A stretch of 64,000 nucleotides of DNA from JADJDM01 sp044352985. GTDB lineage: Bacteria > Bacteroidota > Bacteroidia > B-17B0 > Aurantibacillaceae. Positions 51,670 to 59,431 of the stretch are shown here, piece after piece. How positions within the stretch are numbered: the stretch's first letter is position 1; every line of letters begins with the position of its first letter. The stretch is taken from the NCBI GenBank assembly GCA_044352985.1, contig JBILCU010000003.1, positions 1-64,000 of the forward strand, given 5' to 3'. The position numbers were made by a program, and so were the translations under genes. The notes beneath the pieces are model-generated. The model was not told where the DNA came from, ran no database searches, and was given only the letters and a program-made list of their open reading frames with translations.

Positions 51670-53130
51670 ATGTCTGAACAAAACGAAATACTAGAACAAC
51701 ACATCAACAGCGAATACAAGTGGGGATTTACCACTGATATCGAATCGGAAACCTTTAAAAAAGGGCTGAATGAAGATGTGATTAAATTATTATCTCATAA
51801 AAAAAATGAGCCAGAATGGCTTTTGGAATACCGTTTAAAGGCTTACCGTTATTGGCTTACCATGAAGGAGCCTAATAACTGGGCATACTTTCCCTATCCA
51901 AAAGTAGATTTTCAGGATATCTCTTATTACTCAGCTCCAAAGAAAAAACCCGAGTTAACAAGTTTAGATGAAGTAGATCCTGAACTTTTAAAAACCTTTG
52001 AAAAGCTGGGCATTTCTTTGGAAGAACAAAAACGCTTAACCGGTGTTTCATCTAACATTGCAGTGGATGCGGTGTTCGACAGTGTATCTGTAAAAACAAC
52101 TTTTCGTGAAACTCTTGCAGAAAAAGGAATTATCTTTTGTTCGTTTAGCGAAGCAGTTCAGGAACATCCTGAACTCATCAAAAAATACATGGGCATGGTT
52201 GTGCCTTACACTGATAACTATTACGCTGCATTAAATGCTGCAGTGTTCAGCGATGGTTCATTCTGCTACATCCCAAAAGGAGTGCGATCCCCAATGGAAC
52301 TTTCAACCTACTTCCGAATCAATTCTTCTGGAACAGGACAGTTTGAAAGAACATTAATCGTTGCAGATGAGGAATCTTATGTAAGTTATCTGGAAGGGTG
52401 CACAGCGCCTCAGCGCGATGAAAACCAATTGCATGCCGCAGTGGTAGAAATTGTTGCCTATAAAAATGCGGAAGTCAAATACAGCACCGTTCAAAACTGG
52501 TATCCGGGAGATAAAGACGGAAAAGGTGGCATTTATAATTTTGTTACCAAGCGAGGCTTGTGCGCTGGTGAATACAGCAAAATCAGCTGGACACAAGTAG
52601 AAACTGGTTCTGCCATTACTTGGAAATATCCATCGGTTATTTTAAAAGGTGATAATAGTGTAGGAGAATTTTACTCGGTAGCTGTTACCAATAATCATCA
52701 GCAAGCCGATACGGGAACAAAAATGATTCATGTTGGCAAGAATACTAAATCCACAATTATTTCAAAAGGTATTTCTGCCGGATTAAGCAATAACAGTTAT
52801 CGTGGATTGGTTCAAATTCGTAAAGGGGCAATCAACGCACGTAATTTTTCGCAATGCGACAGTTTACTCATGGGTGATAAATGTGGCGCACATACTTTTC
52901 CATACATTGAAATCAAAGATAAAAGTGGAATAGTGGAACATGAAGCAACAACTTCAAAAATTGGTGAAGATCAGTTATTCTATTGCAACCAAAGAGGAAT
53001 AGGCACAGAGAAAGCAATCGGATTAATTGTAAACGGATATTGCAAAGAAGTATTGAATAAACTACCTATGGAGTTTGCCATTGAAGCACAAAAATTATTA
53101 GCAATAAGTTTAGAAGGAAGTGTAGGGTAA
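51670..53130 (+). CDS. sufB: Fe-S assembly scaffold protein SufB
   Basis: A 486-residue scaffold on which, with SufC and SufD, new Fe-S clusters are built. Seen: the N-terminal YKWGFTTDIESETFKKG, KKYMGMVVPYTDNYYAALNA, AAVFSDGSFCYIPKGVRSPM, and the beta-helix part with SYLEGCTAPQRDENQLHAAV and YSTVQNWYPGDKDGKGG. RNFSQCDSLLMGDKCGAHTF and the following IEIKDKSG contain the conserved Cys near residue 407. The length is normal. Confidence 0.97.
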   Translation: MSEQNEILEQHINSEYKWGFTTDIESETFKKGLNEDVIKLLSHKKNEPEWLLEYRLKAYRYWLTMKEPNNWAYFPYPKVDFQDISYYSAPKKKPELTSLDEVDPELLKTFEKLGISLEEQKRLTGVSSNIAVDAVFDSVSVKTTFRETLAEKGIIFCSFSEAVQEHPELIKKYMGMVVPYTDNYYAALNAAVFSDGSFCYIPKGVRSPMELSTYFRINSSGTGQFERTLIVADEESYVSYLEGCTAPQRDENQLHAAVVEIVAYKNAEVKYSTVQNWYPGDKDGKGGIYNFVTKRGLCAGEYSKISWTQVETGSAITWKYPSVILKGDNSVGEFYSVAVTNNHQQADTGTKMIHVGKNTKSTIISKGISAGLSNNSYRGLVQIRKGAINARNFSQCDSLLMGDKCGAHTFPYIEIKDKSGIVEHEATTSKIGEDQLFYCNQRGIGTEKAIGLIVNGYCKEVLNKLPMEFAIEAQKLLAISLEGSVG

Positions 53131-53166
53131 GCATGATAAATCTGAATCTTTATACAAAAAAATTAA

Positions 53167-53191
53167 TGTCAGTTCGAGCGAAGTCGAGAAC
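53167..53191. repeat. Short interspersed repeat-like sequence
   Basis: The core GTTCGAGCGAAGTCGAGAAC (53172-53191), preceded by TGTCA, is GC-richer than its surroundings and has partial inverted symmetry. The same kind of motif (TTCGAGCG-AGTCGAGAA) is common between genes in Bacteroidota genomes. It is in the 106-base gap between sufB and sufC. Confidence 0.45.
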
Positions 53192-53236
53192 AATTTAATT
53201 CAACCATCATAAAATAAATACCGAAAACCAAACGAA

Positions 53237-53992
53237 ATGATTAGCATAAAAAATTTACACGCCAGCATTGATGGCAAACAAATATTAAAAGGAATAAATC
53301 TTGAAATTAAAGCAGGTGAAGTTCATGCGATAATGGGACCAAATGGTTCGGGTAAATCTACGCTATCAAGCGTATTAGCGGGTAGAGAAGATTACGAAGT
53401 TACCGAAGGTGAGGTTTGGTTTAATGGTAAAAATTTATTGGAACTTCCTGCGGAAGATCGCGCACGTGAAGGTGTATTTTTAGCGTTTCAATACCCGATA
53501 GAAATTCCGGGAGTAAGCAATATTAACTTTTTAAAAACAGCCATTAACGAAATCCGCGAATACAAAGGGGAAGCACCAATGGAAGCAAAAGACTTTCTTG
53601 CTTTGGTAAAAGAAAAACAAAAATTGGTTGAATTGGATGGTAAGCTTGCTAACCGAAGCGTTAACGAAGGATTTAGCGGAGGTGAGAAAAAGCGTAACGA
53701 GATTTTTCAAATGGCGATGCTGAATCCAAGTTTTTCTATTTTAGATGAAACCGACTCCGGTCTTGATATTGATGCCTTACGCATTGTAGCAAATGGCGTA
53801 AACGCATTAAAAACAAAAGATAATGCGTTTTTAGTAATTACTCACTACCAACGTTTACTGGATTATATCGTGCCTGATTTTGTTCACGTTCTATATAACG
53901 GAAAAATTGTAAAATCGGGAACCAAAGATTTGGCTTTGGAACTGGAAGAAAAAGGATACGACGATATTAAAAAACAATTTGAATTTGCATAA
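53237..53992 (+). CDS. sufC: Fe-S assembly ATPase SufC
   Basis: A 251-residue ABC-type ATPase without membrane part; it drives cluster assembly on SufBD. Walker A GPNGSGKST, the Q-loop FLAFQYPIEIPGVSN, the signature NEGFSGGEKKRNEIFQM and the Walker B FSILDETDSGLDIDAL are all present; ETDSGLD is diagnostic of SufC. The stop is 2 bases before sufD. Confidence 0.97.
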   Translation: MISIKNLHASIDGKQILKGINLEIKAGEVHAIMGPNGSGKSTLSSVLAGREDYEVTEGEVWFNGKNLLELPAEDRAREGVFLAFQYPIEIPGVSNINFLKTAINEIREYKGEAPMEAKDFLALVKEKQKLVELDGKLANRSVNEGFSGGEKKRNEIFQMAMLNPSFSILDETDSGLDIDALRIVANGVNALKTKDNAFLVITHYQRLLDYIVPDFVHVLYNGKIVKSGTKDLALELEEKGYDDIKKQFEFA

Positions 53993-53994
53993 TC

Positions 53995-55278
53995 ATGTCC
54001 TTACTAAGTGATACAAAATTGAGCACTGCCCAGCAATTATTGAACACACTCATGTCTATTTCAGGTAAAAATGGAATTGTAGAGTTTGAGAAAATGGGCG
54101 AAGCCATTCAATACCTTGAAGAATATGGCATTCCAACCAATAAGCACGAAGAATACAAATATTGTAACCTCGATGCTTTGCTGAGAAAAGAATTTAAAAA
54201 AATTGAAAATCAGTTCGAAGAAATTACTGCTATTCCTCAGCTTCAAGATTGCATAAATGTATATGTGTTGAATGGTAATTTTCACAGTGCAGAAACAAAT
54301 CATAATGCATTAACAATAATAGATATTCAATCTGCACAATCAAATCACAAATCATTAGTAAAACAACATTTTTGTGCGTGGCCGGTTAAGGATATGAATT
54401 CCGGAGTAGCTTTAAACACCGCTTTTTGCAATAATGGTTTGTTTATTCATGTTCCACAATCGTATCAATCACAAAAACCAATTTGTATTCATTACCTTAA
54501 CAAAGCAAATGGTGAAGCAATGATTCACCCGCGCTTGTTGATTGTTGCTGAAGAAAATTCCTCACTTACTTTAATCGAAAAGCATTACGGAACACTAAAC
54601 GGAAAAGTATTTTCTACCAACACGCAGGAAATTTCTCTTGCTGAAAATGCACAAATCCATCATTACCGTATACAAGCAGAAAACGAAAACAGTTTTCATT
54701 TTTCAAATATCGAAGTGCAACAAAATAGTAACAGCAACTATACGGCAAGCACTTTTACGTTTGGTGGCGCATTAGTGCGTAATAATCATCACATCCGTTT
54801 AAACGGAAAAAATGCAGAAGCAAATTTAAACGGACTCATTATTGCAAGTCATACTAATTTAATTGACAATCATACTTTAATTGATCATGCAACACCTCAT
54901 TGTAATAGCAATGAAATGTATAAAGGCATAGCGAATGATAAATCGAGTATTGTGTTTAATGGTAAAATTATGGTGCGCAGAGATGCGCAGAAAACCAATG
55001 CTTATCAAAGCAGTAAAAATATTTTGTTAAGTGATGATGCAACCGTAAATACAAAACCTCAGTTGGAAATTTTTGCAGATGATGTTAAATGCTCTCACGG
55101 AACCTCTACTGGTAAGGTAGATGAGCAAGCATTGTTTTATTTAAAAGCAAGAGGTATAGGAGATGTAAGCGCTCGCAGATTATTGTTACAAGCATTTGCC
55201 CAAGAATTGATTGATAAAATAGAAATTGAATCTTTACAGGAAGAAGTAATTAACTTATTTGAAAATACACTGAAGTGA
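53995..55278 (+). CDS. sufD: Fe-S assembly protein SufD
   Basis: A 427-residue partner of SufB. Seen: YGIPTNKHEEYKYCNLDALL at the N-terminus, GGALVRNNHHIRLNGKNAEA, NGLIIASHTNLIDNHTLIDH in the beta-helix core, and DDVKCSHGTSTGKVDEQALF with YLKARGI near the end, the conserved SufBD C-terminal motif including His in SHG. It starts 2 bases after sufC and overlaps sufS by 4 bases. Confidence 0.95.
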   Translation: MSLLSDTKLSTAQQLLNTLMSISGKNGIVEFEKMGEAIQYLEEYGIPTNKHEEYKYCNLDALLRKEFKKIENQFEEITAIPQLQDCINVYVLNGNFHSAETNHNALTIIDIQSAQSNHKSLVKQHFCAWPVKDMNSGVALNTAFCNNGLFIHVPQSYQSQKPICIHYLNKANGEAMIHPRLLIVAEENSSLTLIEKHYGTLNGKVFSTNTQEISLAENAQIHHYRIQAENENSFHFSNIEVQQNSNSNYTASTFTFGGALVRNNHHIRLNGKNAEANLNGLIIASHTNLIDNHTLIDHATPHCNSNEMYKGIANDKSSIVFNGKIMVRRDAQKTNAYQSSKNILLSDDATVNTKPQLEIFADDVKCSHGTSTGKVDEQALFYLKARGIGDVSARRLLLQAFAQELIDKIEIESLQEEVINLFENTLK

Positions 55279-56492
55279 AAAGCATTGAAGAAATAAGAGC
55301 ACAATTTCCTATTCTTTCCAAAAAAGTAAACGGGAAAAATTTAATTTATTTCGATAATGGCGCTACCACTCAAAAACCCAAACAAGTAATTGATGCTATT
55401 GTAGATTATTACAGCAATTTCAATAGTAATATTCATCGTGGTGTGCATCGTTTAAGTCAGGAAGCAACAGCCTTATTTGAAGAAAGCAGAAAAAGTGTTC
55501 AGTATTTCATCAATGCTAAACATGCGCACGAAATTATTTTTACCAAAGGAACAACCGATTCCATTTGCCTTGTTGCGAATTCCTTTTCAAGAGCATTTTT
55601 GAAAGAAGGAGATGAAATCATTGTTTCAGAAATGGAACACCATTCCAACTTTTTGCCCTGGCAAAATTTACGCGATGAAAAAGGAATTGTGCTCAAAGTA
55701 ATTCCTTTGACTGCAACAGCAGAATTGGATTTAGAAAAAGCAAAAACACTTTTTACAGCTAAAACAAAATTGTTGGCTGTAACACATGTCAGCAACACCT
55801 TAGGCACGATTAACCCTGTAAAAGAGTTAATAAATATGGCTCGTGCTGTTGATGCAAAAATTTTACTTGATGGAGCACAATCTGCACCACATATTAAAAT
55901 AGATGTACAAGAATTGGACGCAGATTTTTTTGTGTTTAGTATGCATAAGGTGTATGGTCCAACCGGAGTAGGTGTGTTGTATGGCAAAGAAGAATTGCTC
56001 AATCAAATGCCACCTTATCAATATGGAGGAGGAATCATTAAAACAGTGAGAATTGAAAAAACAGAACTCGCCGATTTACCCAATAAATTTGAAGCAGGAA
56101 CTCCAAACATTGAAGGAGTAGTTGCTACAAAAGTGGCAATTGATTTTGTTAATGAAATTCGCATGGATGTAATCTCTGCACACGAACATCAATTATTATT
56201 GAAAGCTACTAATTTATTAAGCGAAATGCCCGAGATTGAAATATATGGTAATTCGGAAAATAAAGCAGGAGTAATTTCATTTAATATCAAAGGCGTTCAT
56301 CCTTTTGATACAGGAACACTTCTAGATCAAATGGGAATTGCAGTAAGAACAGGACATCATTGTACGCAACCATTAATGCATTGCCTTGGAATTCCTGGAA
56401 CAGTAAGGGCAAGTTTTGGAATTTATAATACAGAAGAGGAGGTAGTAAAATTTATAGAAGGAGTGAGGAAATCAGTGAAAATGTTGGTATAA
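55275..56492 (+). CDS. sufS: Cysteine desulfurase SufS
   Basis: A 405-residue PLP enzyme that removes sulfur from cysteine for cluster building. The PLP Lys225 is in FSMHKVYGPTG, and the catalytic Cys363 is in AVRTGHHCTQP, the group II form. YFDNGATTQKPKQVIDAI and NSNIHRGVHRLSQEAT are typical. The start overlaps sufD by 4 bases. The partner sufE is 446 bases downstream because a second four-helix-bundle gene lies between them. Confidence 0.96.
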   Translation: MKSIEEIRAQFPILSKKVNGKNLIYFDNGATTQKPKQVIDAIVDYYSNFNSNIHRGVHRLSQEATALFEESRKSVQYFINAKHAHEIIFTKGTTDSICLVANSFSRAFLKEGDEIIVSEMEHHSNFLPWQNLRDEKGIVLKVIPLTATAELDLEKAKTLFTAKTKLLAVTHVSNTLGTINPVKELINMARAVDAKILLDGAQSAPHIKIDVQELDADFFVFSMHKVYGPTGVGVLYGKEELLNQMPPYQYGGGIIKTVRIEKTELADLPNKFEAGTPNIEGVVATKVAIDFVNEIRMDVISAHEHQLLLKATNLLSEMPEIEIYGNSENKAGVISFNIKGVHPFDTGTLLDQMGIAVRTGHHCTQPLMHCLGIPGTVRASFGIYNTEEEVVKFIEGVRKSVKMLV

Positions 56493-56494
56493 CA

Positions 56495-56507
56495 CAGTTA
56501 GTTAGTT
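56495..56507. repeat. Left inverted-repeat arm of four-helix-bundle cassette 2
   Basis: CAGTTAGTTAGTT, starting 2 bases after the sufS stop, is the exact reverse complement of AACTAACTAACTG at 56900-56912. Confidence 0.75.
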
Positions 56508-56535
56508 CACTAGTTAGGAATATATTTTAGTAGTA

Positions 56536-56898
56536 ATGGGAACAATCATAAGATTTGAAGATATAATTTCATGGCAGAAATCAAGGTTGCTTACTAAGGA
56601 TATTTATGTCGTAACTAAATCAACAGATTTTGAAAATGATTTCGATCTAATAAGACAAATGCTAAGATGTACAGTTTCTGTAATGGCAAATATCGCAGAA
56701 GGTTTTGAAAGAAAACGAGAAAAACAATTTGCACACTTTCTAGATATTTCAATGGGTTCTTTAGCAGAGTTGAAATCTCATCTTTACATTTGTTTGGATT
56801 TAAAATACATAACAAAAGCTGCCTTTAAAAAATTTGAAGATCAGATTGAAGAAATAGGTAAAATGATTAATTCTTTCCGAAAATATTTAAAAGAATAA
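56536..56898 (+). CDS. Four-helix-bundle protein (23S rRNA IVS / S23-like), copy 2
   Basis: A 120-residue member of the same family as 51191-51559, with MRCTVSVMANIAEGFERKRE-like core (LRCTVSVMANIAEGFER) and MGSLAELKSHLYICLDLKYI. The two copies share NIAEGFER and the G-S-E-LYI pattern but differ over most of their length, so they are not a recent duplication. It lies between sufS and sufE, 43 bases after sufS. A perfect 13-base inverted repeat flanks it. Function unknown. Confidence 0.9.
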   Translation: MGTIIRFEDIISWQKSRLLTKDIYVVTKSTDFENDFDLIRQMLRCTVSVMANIAEGFERKREKQFAHFLDISMGSLAELKSHLYICLDLKYITKAAFKKFEDQIEEIGKMINSFRKYLKE

Positions 56899-56899
56899 A

Positions 56900-56912
56900 A
56901 ACTAACTAACTG
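56900..56912. repeat. Right inverted-repeat arm of four-helix-bundle cassette 2
   Basis: AACTAACTAACTG, immediately after the stop of the four-helix-bundle gene, pairs with all 13 bases of the left arm at 56495-56507. Confidence 0.75.
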
Positions 56913-56938
56913 GCAAAATAACCAACAATTAAACTTGA

Positions 56939-57355
56939 ATGATTAATATTGAAAATGAAATAATAGAAGAATTCGAACTGTTTGATAATTGGGAGGATAA
57001 ATACCAATATCTAATCGACTTGGGAAAAGATTTGAAAGGATTAGAGGATGAATTTAAAACTGATGATCGTTTAATCAAAGGTTGTCAGAGCAGAGTATGG
57101 CTATATAGTTCATTGGAAAATGATAAGGTAATTTACAAAGCAGATAGCGATGCAATCATAACCAAAGGAATTGTTGCATTATTAATACGTGTATTGAGCA
57201 ATCAAACTCCCGATGAAATAATAAATACAGAGCTTGAATTCATTAATAAAATAGGATTAAAAGAACATCTTTCCCCAACACGGGCTAATGGTTTAGTAAG
57301 CATGATTAAACAAATGAAATTAGATGCATTGGCTTTAAAATCTAAAGTAGCGTAA
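56939..57355 (+). CDS. sufE: Sulfur acceptor SufE
   Basis: A 138-residue protein that takes persulfide sulfur from SufS Cys363 and passes it to SufB. The acceptor Cys49 is in LIKGCQSRVWLYS, and the C-terminal HLSPTRANGLVSMIKQMK is the conserved end. WEDKYQYLIDLGKDLKGLED fits the N-terminal part. The stop is 1 base before the next gene. Confidence 0.95.
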   Translation: MINIENEIIEEFELFDNWEDKYQYLIDLGKDLKGLEDEFKTDDRLIKGCQSRVWLYSSLENDKVIYKADSDAIITKGIVALLIRVLSNQTPDEIINTELEFINKIGLKEHLSPTRANGLVSMIKQMKLDALALKSKVA

Positions 57356-57356
57356 T

Positions 57357-57686
57357 ATGGCAGCAATAATTATTTCAACAAATACAGAAGTAACTCAAAA
57401 AATTATCGATCAGCTTAAAACCTGTTACGATCCTGAAATTCCGGTTGACGTATGGGAGCTTGGTCTTATTTATGAAATAAATCTTTCGGAAGAAATGGAT
57501 TTAAAAGTAGTGATGACACTTACCTCACCTAACTGTCCGGCAGTAGAAACATTGCCTGCTGAAATAGAAACTAAATTAAAAGAGATTTCAGAAATAATAT
57601 CTGTTAAACTTGATTTAACTTTTGAACCCACTTGGACAAAAGAAATGATGAGCGATGTAGCGCAAGTGGAATTAGGGTTTATGTAA
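57357..57686 (+). CDS. SufT-like DUF59 (MIP18 family) protein
   Basis: A 109-residue protein of the MIP18/PaaD family. KTCYDPEIPVDVWELGLIYE, DLKVVMTLTSPNCPAVETLP and the SVKLDLTFEPTWTKEMMSD end are diagnostic, with the conserved Cys in SPNCPA. In other bacteria SufT helps to mature Fe-S proteins. It lies in the suf operon 1 base after sufE. Confidence 0.93.
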   Translation: MAAIIISTNTEVTQKIIDQLKTCYDPEIPVDVWELGLIYEINLSEEMDLKVVMTLTSPNCPAVETLPAEIETKLKEISEIISVKLDLTFEPTWTKEMMSDVAQVELGFM

Positions 57687-57696
57687 AATTGAAACA

Positions 57697-58215
57697 ATGG
57701 AAAATGAAATCATAAATAAAGTTGCTTCAAGCGGAATCATCACCATTGATTTGGAAGAATATTATCAAAAAGGAGAACGAAAAATAATTGACATCAAAAA
57801 TCAATTGTTTCAGGGGTTAATTCTTCGCGAAAAAGATTTCAGGGAATACATTAAAAATAATAATTGGGAATCGTATAACAATTGTTTTGTTGCAATTACT
57901 TGTTCGGCCGATGCCATTGTTCCAACCTGGGCATATATGCTAGTTAGTTTAGCTTTACAGCCTTATGCAAATAAAATCTGTTTCGGAAACTTAGAAACAT
58001 TAGAATCCATTCTTTACGAAGAACAATTTTCAAAAATCAATTTCGAAAATTACAAAGACGCAAGGATTGTAATTAAAGGTTGTGGAAATTTACCTGTTCC
58101 ACTTCACGCATACACTTCACTCGCTGCATATTTAAAACCTTATGCCAAAAGCATTATGTATGGTGAGCCGTGTAGCACTGTGCCGTTATTTAAATCAGCC
58201 AAAAAAGAAGTTTAA
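57697..58215 (+). CDS. DUF2480 family protein
   Basis: A 172-residue protein with the Bacteroidota-wide DUF2480 pattern: NKVASSGIITIDLEEYYQKG, FQGLILREKDFREYIKNNNW, CSADAIVPTWAYMLVSLALQ, and VIKGCGNLPVPLHAYTSLAA. The conserved Cys and the GCG motif make a link to metals or sulfur possible. It is the last gene of the suf operon, 10 bases after the SufT-like gene, which suggests a part in Fe-S metabolism; no biochemical role is known to me. Confidence 0.9.
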   Translation: MENEIINKVASSGIITIDLEEYYQKGERKIIDIKNQLFQGLILREKDFREYIKNNNWESYNNCFVAITCSADAIVPTWAYMLVSLALQPYANKICFGNLETLESILYEEQFSKINFENYKDARIVIKGCGNLPVPLHAYTSLAAYLKPYAKSIMYGEPCSTVPLFKSAKKEV

Positions 58216-58223
58216 GAAAAAAT

Positions 58224-59234
58224 TTAAAAAGCATTTACACCTTGTACTGTAGTGTACTTCATGGTGTATTTAATTCCCGGATTCATGTATTTGTATGCGC
58301 TGTGACTCATTAATGCAGCTTCATGAAATCCACAAAGTATTAATTTTAATTTATTGGTGTAAGTATTAATGTCTCCAATTGCATAAACACCAGGCACATT
58401 TGTGCTGTAATCTTCTGTATTAACTTCAATAGCGTTTTTATCTAAGTTTAATCCCCAATTTTCAATTGGTCCTAATTTAGGACTCAAACCAAATAAAGGA
58501 ATTAAATTGTCGGTTTCTAAAACAACTTCTTCATTTGTTTTTGTATTAATCACACCAACTTGTTTTAAAACATCATCACCAATAATTTGAGATAAATTAG
58601 AATTCAGCAATAATCTGATCTTTCCTTCTTCAGCCAGTTTCATTACTTTATTTACTGAGTCAGGTGCACCTCTGAATGATTCGCTGCGGTGAACTAAGGT
58701 TAATTCATCAACAATATCTGCAAGGAAAATGCTCCAGTCAAGAGCTGAATCACCTCCACCTGCAAGAATTACTTTTTTGCCTCTGTATTTTTCAGGATCT
58801 AAAATCATGTAACTAATTCCTTTTCCATTTTCAAACTTATCTAATCCAGCTACTTCAGGCTTTCTTGGTTCAAAACAACCTAATCCACCTGCAATTACAA
58901 CCACTTTTGCTTGAATGGTAGTTCCCATGTTAGTGGTCAATATAAAATCGCGTTCATCTCTCTTCTCTAATTTTTCAATTCGTTCTCCCAAAGTAAAAGT
59001 TGGATGAAAAGGCTCAGCTTGTTTCATTAAATTATCAACTAACTCTTGCGCTAAAACTGTTGGATAGCCAGGGATATCGTAGATAGGTTTTTTAGGATAG
59101 ATTTCTGATAGTTGTCCGCCCGGCTGAGGTAAATAGTCAATTAAATGACAACGCATTTTTAATAAGCCTGCTTCAAAAATGGCAAATAATCCTACAGGTC
59201 CGGCACCAATTATAGCGAGATCAGTTGTAATCAT
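58224..59234 (-). CDS. Ferredoxin-NADP reductase, thioredoxin-reductase-like type
   Basis: A 336-residue FAD enzyme. The FAD site is LAIIGAGPVGLFAIFEAGLL with the following QPGGQLSEIYPKKPIYDIPG, and the NADPH site is GGGDSALDWSIFLA. The C-terminal YAIGDINTYTNKLKLILCGF has the usual FAD-closing form. The CxxC pair of thioredoxin reductases is absent, which fits ferredoxin/flavodoxin-NADP reductase type 2. Electrons delivered to ferredoxin could serve the Fe-S system, but that is inference. Convergent with DUF2480. Confidence 0.92.
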   Translation of the reverse strand: MITTDLAIIGAGPVGLFAIFEAGLLKMRCHLIDYLPQPGGQLSEIYPKKPIYDIPGYPTVLAQELVDNLMKQAEPFHPTFTLGERIEKLEKRDERDFILTTNMGTTIQAKVVVIAGGLGCFEPRKPEVAGLDKFENGKGISYMILDPEKYRGKKVILAGGGDSALDWSIFLADIVDELTLVHRSESFRGAPDSVNKVMKLAEEGKIRLLLNSNLSQIIGDDVLKQVGVINTKTNEEVVLETDNLIPLFGLSPKLGPIENWGLNLDKNAIEVNTEDYSTNVPGVYAIGDINTYTNKLKLILCGFHEAALMSHSAYKYMNPGIKYTMKYTTVQGVNAF

Positions 59235-59254
59235 AAATTTAAAATTTAAGTTTG

Positions 59255-59262
59255 CAAAGGTA
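59255..59262 (-). promoter_or_regulatory. -7 element of the ferredoxin-NADP reductase gene
   Basis: Read on the minus strand, TACCTTTG is an exact TAnnTTTG match, 20 bases before the ATG and followed by CAAAC. No clear -33 TTG. Confidence 0.45.
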
Positions 59263-59431
59263 CGCTTTTAAGTTTGTTTAACTATAATTAGTGGCTTAAA
59301 AAATTAAAAACATATTCGATAAAATTAAAATCGTGTACGATAAACCTATTAAAAATATATAGTACCATTTATCCAAATTAAGTAGCTTGGGAATTATTAA
59401 TTTGTAGTTTTATGAAATCAAAATTTAAACT

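Noticed and set aside
55499..56002. Minus-strand open frame of 167 codons inside sufS
   Set aside because: It is antisense to a well-supported cysteine desulfurase and shows no domain.
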